A stretch of 45,172 nucleotides of DNA from NCBI GenBank assembly GCA_036756425.1, contig DAIOLC010000014.1, positions 1 to 45,172 of the forward strand, written 5' to 3'. This stretch comes from UBA6115 sp012514225. Its GTDB lineage: Bacteria > Bacillota > Clostridia > Christensenellales > Aristaeellaceae. Made by a program: the position numbers and the translations under genes. Of the stretch, positions 1 through 7,628 are shown piece after piece (within the stretch, counting starts at the first letter, position 1; each line of letters opens with the position of its first letter). Under the pieces are notes generated by a model. The model had not been told where the DNA came from, ran no database searches, and was given only the letters and a program-made list of their open reading frames with translations.

Positions 1-3
1 CCG

Positions 4-1509
4 TCAGCCCCGCGGGTCTCCGGAGAACGCCACCGGTTTCAGCGCGTGGTACAGCGCCGTGAAGCGCTCCAGCGCCCTTTGGTAGGTTTCCCGGTTTTCC
101 GCGCGCGGCGTAACCGTCTCCCGGACGGGGTTGAGGCCCGCCGCGTCCCCGAAGCCCTTGTAGACCCCCGCCCCGATGCCCGCGCACAGCGCGGCGCCGG
201 CGCTGGTGGCGTATTCCGGCATCGCCACCAGGCGCAGCTCCCGCTGCCAGACGTCGCTGAGCAGTTGGGCGAACGCGGGGTTGCGCGTCACGCCGCCCAG
301 CAGGCTCATCTCCCGGATGGGCCGCCCCGCGGCCAAAACGTCCAGAATCAGCCGCAGGTTCAGCCCCACGCCTTCCATCACGGCGCGGAGCATGTCGTTT
401 CTGCCCTGGCGGGCGGTCAGGCCGATGAAGCATCCGCTCGCGTCCGGGTTCCACCAGGGGCTGCGCTCGCCCAGCAGGTAGGGCAGAAACAACAGTCCCC
501 CGCTGCCCGCGGGCACTTCCCGCACCATTTCCGGCAGCTGCTTGTAGAAGTCCGCTGGTTTCATTTCGGAATACAGCGCGCCGGCCGCCCAGTTGAGCGC
601 CTGCCCGGCCATCTGCACCGCGCCCAGGGCGATGTACCGCCTGCCGTCCAGGTGCATCAGGGTGAAGGTGCGCTCCTCCGGGTCGGAATAGGGCGTATCC
701 CCCAGGGTGGCAATCCAGCCGGAGGTGCCCAGCGCGGCGTAGGCCTGGCCGGGCTCGTGGATGGCCGCGCCGGCGGTAGCGCAGGCGCCGTCGCCCCCGC
801 CCATGATCACGGGTGTGCCCTGCAGCAGCCCGCAGGCTTCGGACGCCTCCCGTGTCACCGTACCCGCGTTCGCGAAGGAGGGCAGCAGCTCCGGCATCTT
901 CGCGGGGGAGAGGCCGGCGCTCTCCAGGATTTCATCCGACCAGCCCATCGTTTCCAGGTCGAAACACCCCAGGTGCGAGGCGTCGGAATAGTCGCTCCGC
1001 ATCCGGCCGGTCAGCCGGAACACCAGGGTGTCCTTGGGCTGGAGGAAGCAGGCGGTCTGCCGGTACAGTTCCGGCTCGTGGGCCTTGAACCAGGCCATCT
1101 TGGCGACGCCCAGGGCGGCGCTCAGCCGCTGCCCCGTCCGCTCGTACACGCGCCGCAGGCCGACTTCCCCGGCGATGCGGGCGGCTTCGGCGTCCGCCCG
1201 CTGGTCCGCCCAGATCATCGCCGGCCGCAGGGCGCGCCCGTCCCGCCCATAGGGCAGGCAGCTGTTCATCTGCGCGCTGAAAGAAACGGCCAGCACCTCC
1301 CTGGCGCTGACGCCCGGCTGCCCCAGCAGGCTGCGCGTCGCGGCGCAGAAAGCGGACCACCAGTCCTCCGGGTTTTGCTCGGCGGCCTTGTCAAATGGGT
1401 AGGCGGTCGGGTAGGGGACGGTGGTCTCGGCGACAATCGTGCCGTCCGTGCCGTACAGCACGGCCTTGTCCCCGCTGGTACCCAGGTCGTGAGCCAGGAG
1501 GTACGCCAT
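4..1509 (-). CDS. FGGY-family carbohydrate kinase (xylulokinase-like)
   Basis: A 501-residue ATP-dependent sugar kinase of the FGGY family, which phosphorylates ketoses or polyols in the cytoplasm. The N-terminal phosphate loop reads HDLGTSGDKAVLYG, followed by the family pattern EQNPEDWW near residue 46. GGGDGACATAGA holds the expected catalytic Asp, and LLGGVTRNPAFAQLLSDV matches the C-terminal ATP-binding part. Length is normal for the family. The ATG at 1509 is preferred to the TTG one codon upstream, with GAGG about ten bases before it. It lies 20 bp downstream of the membrane-protein gene on the same strand, so the two probably share the promoter at 2061-2089. Xylulokinase is the nearest recognisable subfamily, but substrate is not predictable. 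A second FGGY kinase sits at 37943. Confidence 0.93.
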   Translation of the reverse strand: MAYLLAHDLGTSGDKAVLYGTDGTIVAETTVPYPTAYPFDKAAEQNPEDWWSAFCAATRSLLGQPGVSAREVLAVSFSAQMNSCLPYGRDGRALRPAMIWADQRADAEAARIAGEVGLRRVYERTGQRLSAALGVAKMAWFKAHEPELYRQTACFLQPKDTLVFRLTGRMRSDYSDASHLGCFDLETMGWSDEILESAGLSPAKMPELLPSFANAGTVTREASEACGLLQGTPVIMGGGDGACATAGAAIHEPGQAYAALGTSGWIATLGDTPYSDPEERTFTLMHLDGRRYIALGAVQMAGQALNWAAGALYSEMKPADFYKQLPEMVREVPAGSGGLLFLPYLLGERSPWWNPDASGCFIGLTARQGRNDMLRAVMEGVGLNLRLILDVLAAGRPIREMSLLGGVTRNPAFAQLLSDVWQRELRLVAMPEYATSAGAALCAGIGAGVYKGFGDAAGLNPVRETVTPRAENRETYQRALERFTALYHALKPVAFSGDPRG

Positions 1510-1529
1510 CAATGGAAATCCTCTTTATC

Positions 1530-2036
1530 TTACTGCCTGTTGATATGGAAAGGATCGTAGGGCTGCTGCGGGGGCGGCGCGGGCGGTACGTCCCCCGTGT
1601 GCTTCCTTCGGCCGATCGCCGGAATGAAAATAAGCGCGCCGCCCACGGCAATCAGCGCCAGCGGGACGAGCTTTAGCTTTTGCCACAGGCTGGCGCTCAT
1701 CAGCGGCGTGCTGCCCAGGGAGACCAGCGCCAGCAGGATGGCGAGCGGCACCATCAAAATCGCGGGGATGAGGCGGTTTCGCAGCAGCAGGGCAAACAGC
1801 GAAAAGAGGATGCAGGCGGCCAGGAACAGATGGGTGACCAAACGGTGCCACTGCACCCTTCCGAAATAATCCAGTAGGGTAATCTTTCCGTCCTTGACCA
1901 GCGAGAACACGGGGGAGAGCCAGGTGACCATCTCCTCCACGCGGATGGACAGCTCATAGACCGCCCAGCCCATCAGCAGCAGGGCGCCCCAGAACACCAT
2001 GCGCCGCCCGGTGGTTTCAAGCGGGGTGACGGCCAT
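1530..2036 (-). CDS. Hypothetical four-helix membrane protein
   Basis: A 168-residue protein with about four hydrophobic segments, roughly residues 13-29, 69-86, 90-108 and 124-140. It has a short basic and proline-rich C-terminal tail (GRRKHTGD then PPAPPPQQP). I do not recognise the family. The start is well supported: AAGGAGGAGA lies a few bases upstream of the ATG, and a TTGACA/TACACT promoter precedes it. It is the first gene of a probable two-gene transcript with the FGGY kinase. It shows none of the motifs of ABC permeases or PTS proteins, so a role in transport is not supported. Function unknown. Confidence 0.8.
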   Translation of the reverse strand: MAVTPLETTGRRMVFWGALLLMGWAVYELSIRVEEMVTWLSPVFSLVKDGKITLLDYFGRVQWHRLVTHLFLAACILFSLFALLLRNRLIPAILMVPLAILLALVSLGSTPLMSASLWQKLKLVPLALIAVGGALIFIPAIGRRKHTGDVPPAPPPQQPYDPFHINRQ

Positions 2037-2060
2037 GCCTCTCCTCCTTTTTCCGCCCCC

Positions 2061-2089
2061 AGTGTAGGCGCTGCACCCCCGGCTGTCAA
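2061..2089 (-). promoter_or_regulatory. Sigma-A promoter for the leftward membrane protein/kinase pair, inside an inverted repeat
   Basis: On the minus strand TTGACA (2089-2084) is followed by a 17-bp spacer and TACACT (2066-2061), about 25 bases before the ATG at 2036. A perfect 10-bp inverted repeat, GTGTAGGCGC at 2062-2071 and GCGCCTACAC at 2099-2108, overlaps the -10 element with one arm and lies upstream of the -35 with the other. That is a typical repressor-operator arrangement. Confidence 0.7.
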
Positions 2090-2119
2090 TCGCGCCGGGC
2101 GCCTACACAGCCTGCTTTC

Positions 2120-2148
2120 TTGACGCTCCGGCAGGGCGATGATAGGAT
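2120..2148 (+). promoter_or_regulatory. Sigma-A promoter for the caspase-like gene
   Basis: TTGACG at 2120-2125, a 17-bp spacer and TAGGAT at 2143-2148. It lies about 27 bases upstream of the proposed start of the secreted caspase-like gene and is divergent from the promoter at 2061-2089. Confidence 0.65.
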
Positions 2149-2174
2149 GACTCGACGGACAAGCGCAAAGGGAG

Positions 2175-3641
2175 GTGAGGGCGCTGCGCAGTTCTATCGT
2201 CGCGGCGCTGCTGGCCCTCGCCCTCCTGTTTCAAGCGACGCCCGCCCCCGCGCAGGCGCCGGACGAGGGGGGCGTCCTGCGCGCGCTGCTGGTGGCCTGC
2301 GATGATTTTGTGACCCAGCCCGACACGGCGCCCTCCTCCTACAACAACCTCATCGCCCTGCGCCGCGCCCTGCTGCGAGACGTGCGCGGCTACCGCTCCA
2401 TCCGCGTCAGCCTCAACCAGGCGCTGGACGGGGAGGGTTTCCGCGCGCTGGCTGGCGAGGCGTTCTCGGGCGCCGGCCCCCTGGATACAAGCCTGGTCTA
2501 TCTGAGCACCCACGGCCTGCAGTCTGATGACGGGCAGGACTTTGTCGCCCTGATGAGCGACGGCGCCAGGGAAACCGGCCTGTCCGGCACGGACATCCAC
2601 CGCGCCCTGCAAGGCGTCCCGGGCACCAAGGTGCTCATCCTGGACGCCTGCTTCAGCGGCGCCGCCATCGGCAAGGGGCTGGACGAGCCGCGCGTCTCCT
2701 CGCCCTTCACGGGCTCTGATTTCAAGGTGCTCACCAGCGCCGGGGGAGCCGAGCCCAGTTTTCTATGGACTGACGGTGCGGGCACGGTGCGCGGGGGCAG
2801 CTATTTCGCCCAGGCGCTGGCGGACGGGCTCAACGCCTTCGGCGGCCTGGCGGCGGACGGCAACGGCGACGGCACAATCACCCTGTCCGAGCTTTACGCC
2901 CATCAGCTGCGCGCCTACGGCGCGTCCACGCCGCAGGTGTATCCGGAGGGGGACGACACCGCCGTCTTCATCGCCTCCCGGACGGACCCGGGCCTGCCCC
3001 GGCCGCTGACCCAAATGGAGTTCGCCTCGCGCGCGCTGAAGCACGAAGGGGAATCGCTCGATTTTTCCTATACCCTCCACGAGCCGTCCCGGCTGGCGTA
3101 CCAGCTGGTTTATGAACTGGACGGCGCGTGGCGCTTCGGCGTGCCGCAAAACATCTCCGAGGAAGGCGTCCTCCCGCCGGGGCGCCGGCAGGTCTCCCTC
3201 GGCGTTCAGCAGGGGATGGCGGGGCTGTCCGGCTATCTGCTGCTGTTCGTCGTCGCCGTGGACGAGGACCGCGCGCGCCCGCTGTCCTGCGTCCTGCTCA
3301 GCGTGCAGACCAAGCCGCTGGACCCGGCGCTGTCGCTGGCGGTGGCGCCCGCGTTCCGCCCCGGCATCGGGGAGGAGGCCTCCTTTGTCGTCCGGCATAC
3401 CGGCGCGGTATCGCTGTCCGCCCGGATTCTGGACGCGGAGGGCCGGCAGGTCAGGGCCCTCTGGCTGGATGAGCCCAGTCGCCCCACGCACCTGAAAAAG
3501 GAAGGCTCCACCCTTTGCTGGAACGGGAAGAACGACGCGGGGGAACCCGCGCCGCCGGGCGCCTATTTCCTGGCGGTCTCCGCGACCGCCGGCGGGGCGC
3601 GCTACGCCGCGCCGCCCGCCGCGTTTGAGCTGCTGCCCTGA
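2175..3641 (+). CDS. Secreted caspase-family (peptidase C14) protein with EF-hand loop and C-terminal FlgD-like Ig domain
   Basis: A 488-residue exported protein. Residues 1-27 form a signal peptide (hydrophobic core, probable cleavage after AQA). The caspase-like fold follows, with the catalytic pair His113 in YLSTHG and Cys159 in LILDACFSG. DGNGDGTITLSE at 228-239 is a canonical EF-hand calcium loop, a position where bacterial caspases often carry one. The C-terminal third ends in WNGKNDAGEPAPPGAYFL, typical of FlgD Ig-like domains. No membrane anchor is seen. The start is uncertain: the Shine-Dalgarno GGGAGGTGA overlaps the GTG at 2175, so an in-frame CTG at 2184, better spaced from it, could be the true start. 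The gene has its own promoter and a following hairpin, so it is probably monocistronic. The fold call is firm; a protease activity or role is inferred. Confidence 0.85.
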   Translation: MRALRSSIVAALLALALLFQATPAPAQAPDEGGVLRALLVACDDFVTQPDTAPSSYNNLIALRRALLRDVRGYRSIRVSLNQALDGEGFRALAGEAFSGAGPLDTSLVYLSTHGLQSDDGQDFVALMSDGARETGLSGTDIHRALQGVPGTKVLILDACFSGAAIGKGLDEPRVSSPFTGSDFKVLTSAGGAEPSFLWTDGAGTVRGGSYFAQALADGLNAFGGLAADGNGDGTITLSELYAHQLRAYGASTPQVYPEGDDTAVFIASRTDPGLPRPLTQMEFASRALKHEGESLDFSYTLHEPSRLAYQLVYELDGAWRFGVPQNISEEGVLPPGRRQVSLGVQQGMAGLSGYLLLFVVAVDEDRARPLSCVLLSVQTKPLDPALSLAVAPAFRPGIGEEASFVVRHTGAVSLSARILDAEGRQVRALWLDEPSRPTHLKKEGSTLCWNGKNDAGEPAPPGAYFLAVSATAGGARYAAPPAAFELLP

Positions 3642-3696
3642 GGGCGCCCGGACTGTGGGCGCCGGTAAACAGGCGGAGTTTCCCGTTTTTACAACA

Positions 3697-3726
3697 TCAA
3701 AGGAGCGTCCGAGGACGCTCCTTTGA
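3697..3726 (+). terminator. Hairpin terminator after the caspase-like gene
   Basis: A perfect 14-bp inverted repeat (TCAAAGGAGCGTCC with its complement, two bases between) followed by CATTTTAAT. It separates two converging genes. The downstream T-rich stretch favours termination of the rightward transcript; on the other strand the flank is A-rich instead. Confidence 0.7.
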
Positions 3727-3762
3727 CATTTTAATGCGCCTGCGGGCGCTGCCTTGCCCCGC

Positions 3763-4290
3763 CTACCATTCGATGCCCTCGCGCGCGGCCTGCCCTTCCC
3801 CGAAGGGGTGCTTGACCGCCGCGACGTCGCTCACATAATCCGCGCGTTCGCGCAGCCAGTCGGGGGCACCGCGCCCGGTCACCACGGCGTCGCCGCTCTC
3901 CAGGGCGGCGTCCAGCAGCCTTTCCGCGTCCGCCCGGCCCACCATCCGCGTCGCCAGCGCGACAGCCAGTTCGTCCAGCACTGTCAGATCGGGCCGCAGC
4001 GACCGGACCTTCTCCCTCAGCTCCGACACGGCCCGGCTTTGCTGTTCTCGCGCTTCCTCCAGCTCCGGTTCCGTCATGCGGAACACAAAACCCTCCATGC
4101 GCGCGCCTTCGAACAGGGTCACCCGCCCGAACTGCCGGAGCGCCCGCAGTTCCCCGGAGGTGCCGTCCTTCATGAACTGGGCGATGAGCACCGTCCTGCC
4201 GTGGCCCAGCATGCGCAGCGCCAGGCCCATGGCGGCGGTGGTCTTCCCCTTCCCGTCCCCGGTGTACAGGTGCAGCAGGTGCCTTGCCAT
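3763..4290 (-). CDS. cobO: Corrinoid (cob(I)alamin) adenosyltransferase, CobO/BtuR type
   Basis: A 175-residue enzyme that transfers the adenosyl group of ATP to Co(I) corrinoids, making adenosylcobalamin. The P-loop GDGKGKTT is at residues 11-18, followed by AAMGLALRMLGHG and LTVLDELAVAL, which match the CobA/CobO family rather than PduO. Length is normal. The reading frame continues upstream, but the ATG at 4290 is chosen because GGAGG lies just before it and the family begins with a short strand leading into the P-loop. No other cobalamin genes are nearby, so it may serve salvage or supply a B12-dependent enzyme encoded elsewhere. Confidence 0.93.
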   Translation of the reverse strand: MARHLLHLYTGDGKGKTTAAMGLALRMLGHGRTVLIAQFMKDGTSGELRALRQFGRVTLFEGARMEGFVFRMTEPELEEAREQQSRAVSELREKVRSLRPDLTVLDELAVALATRMVGRADAERLLDAALESGDAVVTGRGAPDWLRERADYVSDVAAVKHPFGEGQAAREGIEW

Positions 4291-4375
4291 ACGGTGCCTC
4301 CAAAAGCGTATTTTCGGTTCCGGAGGGCGCCGGGGAGGCGCCCGGAGGGGTACAATCCGGGTGGAGGAAAAGCAG

Positions 4376-4786
4376 ATGGAACGGGACGGAAGCCTGGGCG
4401 CGGAGGAAATCCTGCTGTTCGGCGGCCAGCCGGCGCTGTTTTCGCTGTACCTGTCGCTGCGGCGCTTCATCCTGGACAACCTGGGGCCTTGCGAGGTGCG
4501 GGCGCACCGGACCATGGTCTCCTTCCGCGCGCCCCGGCCCTATCTCTGGGTGTCCCCGCCCGGCTTCCGCGCGCCCGGCGCCGGCACGCGGACCCGGCTG
4601 ACGCTCAGCTTCTCCTCCGCCCGGCCGACGGGCAACCCGCTGGTCAGCCAGACGGTGCCCATCCGCGCGGGGCTGTACACCAACCACCTGGTCCTCGACT
4701 CGCCGGACGCGCTGGGGGAGGACCTGCTGGACCTGCTGCGCGCCTCCCTGGCGCTGCGCAACCCCATCAAGGAGAAAAAGCCATGA
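4376..4786 (+). CDS. DUF5655-like protein
   Basis: A 136-residue protein resembling the DUF5655 family (by memory of the family, not a search): an N-terminal helix with SLYLSLRRFI, then strands with RAHRTMVSFR and PYLWVSPP. No catalytic motif is evident. The ATG at 4376 follows GGAGGAAAAGC, and a TACAAT -10 box lies at 4351-4356. Its stop overlaps the start of the peroxidase gene by four bases (ATGA), which implies translational coupling. Function unknown. Confidence 0.72.
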   Translation: MERDGSLGAEEILLFGGQPALFSLYLSLRRFILDNLGPCEVRAHRTMVSFRAPRPYLWVSPPGFRAPGAGTRTRLTLSFSSARPTGNPLVSQTVPIRAGLYTNHLVLDSPDALGEDLLDLLRASLALRNPIKEKKP

Positions 4787-5256
4787 GCGTTTACGATTAT
4801 ACCGCAAGGGACCTGTCGGGACGCGACGTCCCCCTGTCGGACTACCGAGGCCGGGTGCTGCTCGTCGTCAACACGGCGACCCACTGCGGCTTCACCCCGC
4901 AATATGAGGGCCTGATGCGCCTTTATTCCCTCTACCGGGCGCGGGGCTTTGAAATCCTGGACTTCCCCTGCGACCAGTTCGGCGGGCAGGCGCCGGGGAC
5001 CGGGGAAGAGGTCCATGCCTTCTGCGTCAACCGCTATGCCATCGCCTTTCCCCAGTTCGACAAGGTGCTGGTCAACGGCAGGGAGGCGCACCCCCTCTTC
5101 CGCTACCTGAAAAAAGAGTTGCCGGGCATGGCGGGCGGCACCGTCAAATGGAACTTCACCAAGTTCCTCGTCGACCGCCAGGGGCGTCCGGTGCGGCGCT
5201 TCAGCCCGAATACGGAGCCGGCGGCCATCGAGGAGCATATCGAGGCCCTGCTGTAG
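4783..5256 (+). CDS. Glutathione peroxidase family thiol peroxidase
   Basis: A 157-residue full-length GPx-fold peroxidase that reduces hydroperoxides in the cytoplasm. The peroxidatic residue is Cys35 in NTATHCGFTPQY, with Gln65 in FPCDQFGGQ and Trp123-Asn124 in VKWNFTKF completing the family tetrad. Cys81 in FCVNRYAIAFP is at the resolving-cysteine position, so it is probably thioredoxin-dependent, as known for bacterial and plant enzymes of this type. FPCDQF has Asp where most relatives have Asn. It is coupled to the DUF5655-like gene by an ATGA overlap and is convergent with the next gene only 7 bp away. Confidence 0.94.
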   Translation: MSVYDYTARDLSGRDVPLSDYRGRVLLVVNTATHCGFTPQYEGLMRLYSLYRARGFEILDFPCDQFGGQAPGTGEEVHAFCVNRYAIAFPQFDKVLVNGREAHPLFRYLKKELPGMAGGTVKWNFTKFLVDRQGRPVRRFSPNTEPAAIEEHIEALL

Positions 5257-5263
5257 CGGGGGC

Positions 5264-5749
5264 TTACTCGCTCAGCGGCTCGCCCTCCCCGGCGGGCGCC
5301 CAGCCGATGATGAACCGTTCGTGGGTTACAAGCGCCAGGCGCTCCCCGGCCTGCCACGCCGGCGGGGGCAGGTTGGCGTCCCAGTAAAACAGCCGCTCCC
5401 GGTATTCCTCCCGCCCGCCCCCCTTCGCGCGCACGGGGAAGACGCGCACGCCCTCGCGCTCGACCGCCGTCTCCTCCCGGGATTCGAAGTCGACCACGCT
5501 GCGGCGGCTCCTGCCGGTCAGGGCGCCGGACACAAAATCGGCGTACCGCTTCAGGGGCAGCAGGCACACCGTCACGGAAAAGAGGAGGACGGCGCCCAGC
5601 AGCGAAAACAGCAGCGGGGTCAGCCAGGCGAGCCGGCGGGCAAAGCTCCAGGCAACGCCGGAAAGCAGCGCCGCTTCCGGCGCCAGCCAGCACAGGATTC
5701 TTCGCTTCAGCTGCCCCCGCAGGGCGTCCGCGTCCTCAGTTTTATACAT
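5264..5749 (-). CDS. Hypothetical membrane protein with two N-terminal helices
   Basis: A 161-residue protein. After a charged N-terminus it has two hydrophobic segments (about residues 21-36 and 42-66), then a soluble charged domain rich in Arg/Glu ending in FIIGWAPAGEGEPLSE. I do not recognise the family. GGAGGAAGA directly precedes the ATG, and a TTTACA/TATGAT promoter lies just upstream, leaving a leader of only about ten bases. It is convergent with the peroxidase gene and divergent from the DUF6054-like gene. Confidence 0.75.
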   Translation of the reverse strand: MYKTEDADALRGQLKRRILCWLAPEAALLSGVAWSFARRLAWLTPLLFSLLGAVLLFSVTVCLLPLKRYADFVSGALTGRSRRSVVDFESREETAVEREGVRVFPVRAKGGGREEYRERLFYWDANLPPPAWQAGERLALVTHERFIIGWAPAGEGEPLSE

Positions 5750-5766
5750 TCTTCCTCCGCCTGGGC

Positions 5767-5796
5767 ATCATACAGGAAACCGGTCGGCCTTGTAAA
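5767..5796 (-). promoter_or_regulatory. Sigma-A promoter for the leftward membrane protein
   Basis: Minus-strand TTTACA (5796-5791), an 18-bp spacer and TATGAT (5772-5767), about 18 bases before the ATG at 5749. Confidence 0.6.
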
Positions 5797-5879
5797 CGCG
5801 CGGCGCCGCCGGTGAACCACCAAAACCGGGTAAAATCCGGCGAAACCTGCCCGGAACGCGGTGGGTGGAGGAGGAAAGC

Positions 5880-6221
5880 ATGGCCAAGCTGGAGCGCGAG
5901 CTGCGGGGGGATTTCGACCTGTTTCTGGAACACGTCCACAAGGGCATCGTCGGCGGCTCCATCTCCGCCTCCTTCGAGGACGGCAGCGACTGGCGCAACG
6001 GGGAGGACCGGGTGGCCTTCCGCGTCTACGAGCGCTATTCCTGGATTGGCGGCAACCGGGTCAGCCTGTCGGTCACCCTGGCGGGCAACGGGAACAGCCT
6101 GTTCCTCAGCGCCATCACCTCCGGCGGCTCCCAGGCGCTGTTCTTCAAAATCAACACCTTCGGCGAGAAGAGCTTCCTCAACAAGCTCAGCGACCTGGTG
6201 AACCGGTACCCCGGGACCTAA
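5880..6221 (+). CDS. DUF6054-like protein
   Basis: A 113-residue cytoplasmic protein resembling DUF6054 of Clostridia (from memory): an N-terminal helix with REVRGDF-like sequence (RELRGDFDLFLEHVHKG), then GGSISASFEDGSDW, VRVYERYSW-like FRVYERYSWIGGNRVSL and AITSGGSQALFFKINTFGE. A GTG at 5865 is in frame, but the ATG at 5880 is better because GGAGGAGGAAAGC sits just upstream of it. A TAAAAT -10 box lies at 5831-5836. The function of the family is not known to me. Confidence 0.75.
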   Translation: MAKLERELRGDFDLFLEHVHKGIVGGSISASFEDGSDWRNGEDRVAFRVYERYSWIGGNRVSLSVTLAGNGNSLFLSAITSGGSQALFFKINTFGEKSFLNKLSDLVNRYPGT

Positions 6222-6227
6222 GGCCAG

Positions 6228-6245
6228 AGGCGGCGGGCGCCGCCT
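6228..6245. repeat. Short GC hairpin between converging genes
   Basis: AGGCGGCG and its complement CGCCGCCT are separated by two bases, directly after the DUF6054-like stop codon. There is no T-tract, so it could stop or protect transcripts from either side but is not a classical terminator. Confidence 0.4.
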
Positions 6246-6276
6246 GAGGGGATTCCCCGGTTAAATCCTTCGGGCT

Positions 6277-7533
6277 TCAGCCGGCGGCGTTGCCGCCGGC
6301 CTTCGCTTTTTCCGCTCCGGCGCCCTCCAGCCGGTCCAGCAGCGACAGGCGCAGCAGGTCGAAGGCGGCCTGCGCCGCGGCGACGCGGTAATAATCCGCC
6401 CCGCGGCTGGGCAGCGTCTGCGCGTAGCGGCGCGTCTCCCCCGGCAGCGACACCGCACAGGCCGCCTGGGTGCCGGACAGGGCGGTGACCAGGCAGACCT
6501 CCGTTCCCAGCGCCGCCTTCGCCTTTTCCGCCAGGAGGGCGCAGGCGTCGGCCGGGCTTTCCGGCAGGGTTTCCCCGGGCGCCGCCAGGGCGGTCAGCGC
6601 ATCCATTGACGGCGCGGACAGGCAGGGGCCGCACACCGCTGCGCCGCCCCGGGCGGACTGCAGGCGCAGCGCGGCAAGACCGCCCCCGCCCGCCTCCAGG
6701 AAGGAGGCCTTGTACCCGGCTCTTGCCAGCAGCTCCGCGACCACTGTCTCCAGGTCCGGCACGTCCACGCCATAGGCGTGGCGGCCCAGGCGGGCGAGCG
6801 TCTCCCGGACGGCCGGCTCGGTCAGTTCCAGGGCCTCCTCCCGCGTTTTGGCCCGCGCGGTCACGCGCACCATCGCCTCGCCCTCCCTGGCATAGGGCGC
6901 GAGGGTGGGGTTGACCCCGTCCCGGATGAGGTCAGCCAGCATCTCCTCCATCCGCGACTCGCCCAGGGAGACCACCCGCACCACGCGGGAAAGCAGGACG
7001 CTGCCGGAGAACTGCCGCAGGAAGGGGACGACCAGGTTGTCGAACATCGGCCGCATTTCCCGGGGCGGACCCGGCATCAGGACGGCGGTGTGCCCGTCGT
7101 CGTCGAACACGATGCACCCCGGCGCGGTTCCTTGCGGGTTCTTCAGCAGGATGCCGCCCTCGGGCAGCAGCGCCTGCTTTTCGTTGCTGGGCGGCATGGG
7201 GCGCCGGGTCAGCGCGTAGTAGCCCCGGATTTCCGCCAGCGCCTCCGGGTCGTGCCGCAGCTCCCGCCCAAAGCAGGCGGCGACGGCTTCCCGGGTCAGG
7301 TCGTCGGAGGTCGGCCCCAGCCCCCCCGTGAACAGCAGGATTTCCGCCCGCCCCATGGCGGCTTTGATGGCCTGCTTCATGCGCTCCAGGTTGTCGCCCA
7401 CCACGGTCTGCACGTACAGGTCCAGCCCCAGCCGGGACAGCCCCTGCGCCAGGTACTGCGCGTTGGTGTTGAGCACGTCCCCCAGCAGCAGCTCCGTGCC
7501 CACGCAGATGATTTCGCAGCGTTTCCGGTCCAT
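6277..7533 (-). CDS. cinA: CinA family protein (competence/damage-inducible), C-terminal amidase domain degenerate
   Basis: A 418-residue protein. Residues 1 to about 260 are a normal MoCF-like CinA domain: CVGTELLLGDVLNTNAQYL, then FTGGLGPTSDDLTREAVA and VLMPGPPREM. In characterised CinA proteins this domain hydrolyses ADP-ribose and related compounds. The C-terminal domain normally carries a nicotinamide-nucleotide amidase with ESCTGG holding the catalytic Ser. Here residues 280-285 read EAGGGG, and the usual Tyr/Lys (AYSNEAK) and TGIAGP signatures are also gone, so amidase activity is unlikely. The ATG at 7533 follows AAGGAACGG. A TATAAT -10 box is at 7581-7576. Divergent from the sugar-transport operon. 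Confidence 0.92.
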   Translation of the reverse strand: MDRKRCEIICVGTELLLGDVLNTNAQYLAQGLSRLGLDLYVQTVVGDNLERMKQAIKAAMGRAEILLFTGGLGPTSDDLTREAVAACFGRELRHDPEALAEIRGYYALTRRPMPPSNEKQALLPEGGILLKNPQGTAPGCIVFDDDGHTAVLMPGPPREMRPMFDNLVVPFLRQFSGSVLLSRVVRVVSLGESRMEEMLADLIRDGVNPTLAPYAREGEAMVRVTARAKTREEALELTEPAVRETLARLGRHAYGVDVPDLETVVAELLARAGYKASFLEAGGGGLAALRLQSARGGAAVCGPCLSAPSMDALTALAAPGETLPESPADACALLAEKAKAALGTEVCLVTALSGTQAACAVSLPGETRRYAQTLPSRGADYYRVAAAQAAFDLLRLSLLDRLEGAGAEKAKAGGNAAG

Positions 7534-7575
7534 TTCCGTTCCTTCCGCCTTCCTTCGGCGCGACGCGCCGGGGCC

Positions 7576-7581
7576 ATTATA
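7576..7581 (-). promoter_or_regulatory. TATAAT -10 box for cinA
   Basis: Minus-strand TATAAT about 42 bases before the cinA ATG. No convincing -35 element is visible at the usual distance. Confidence 0.45.
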
Positions 7582-7602
7582 ATCCATCTGTTGCCCTTTG
7601 GC

Positions 7603-7625
7603 ACCGCCGTTCCAAACCGCCGTTC
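7603..7625. repeat. 10-bp direct repeat upstream of the sugar ABC operon promoter
   Basis: ACCGCCGTTC occurs at 7603-7612 and again at 7616-7625 (start-to-start 13 bp), ending three bases before the -35 box of the rightward promoter. The placement suits an activator or repressor site. Confidence 0.45.
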
Positions 7626-7628
7626 GCC

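Noticed and set aside
46..1560. Plus-strand open frame of about 500 codons opposite the first kinase
   Set aside because: Shadow of the FGGY kinase; no protein-like motifs and no ribosome binding site.
6279..6299. Perfect GC palindrome at the 3' end of cinA as a terminator
   Set aside because: It encodes the Gly/Asn/Ala tail of CinA before the stop codon and has no T-tract.
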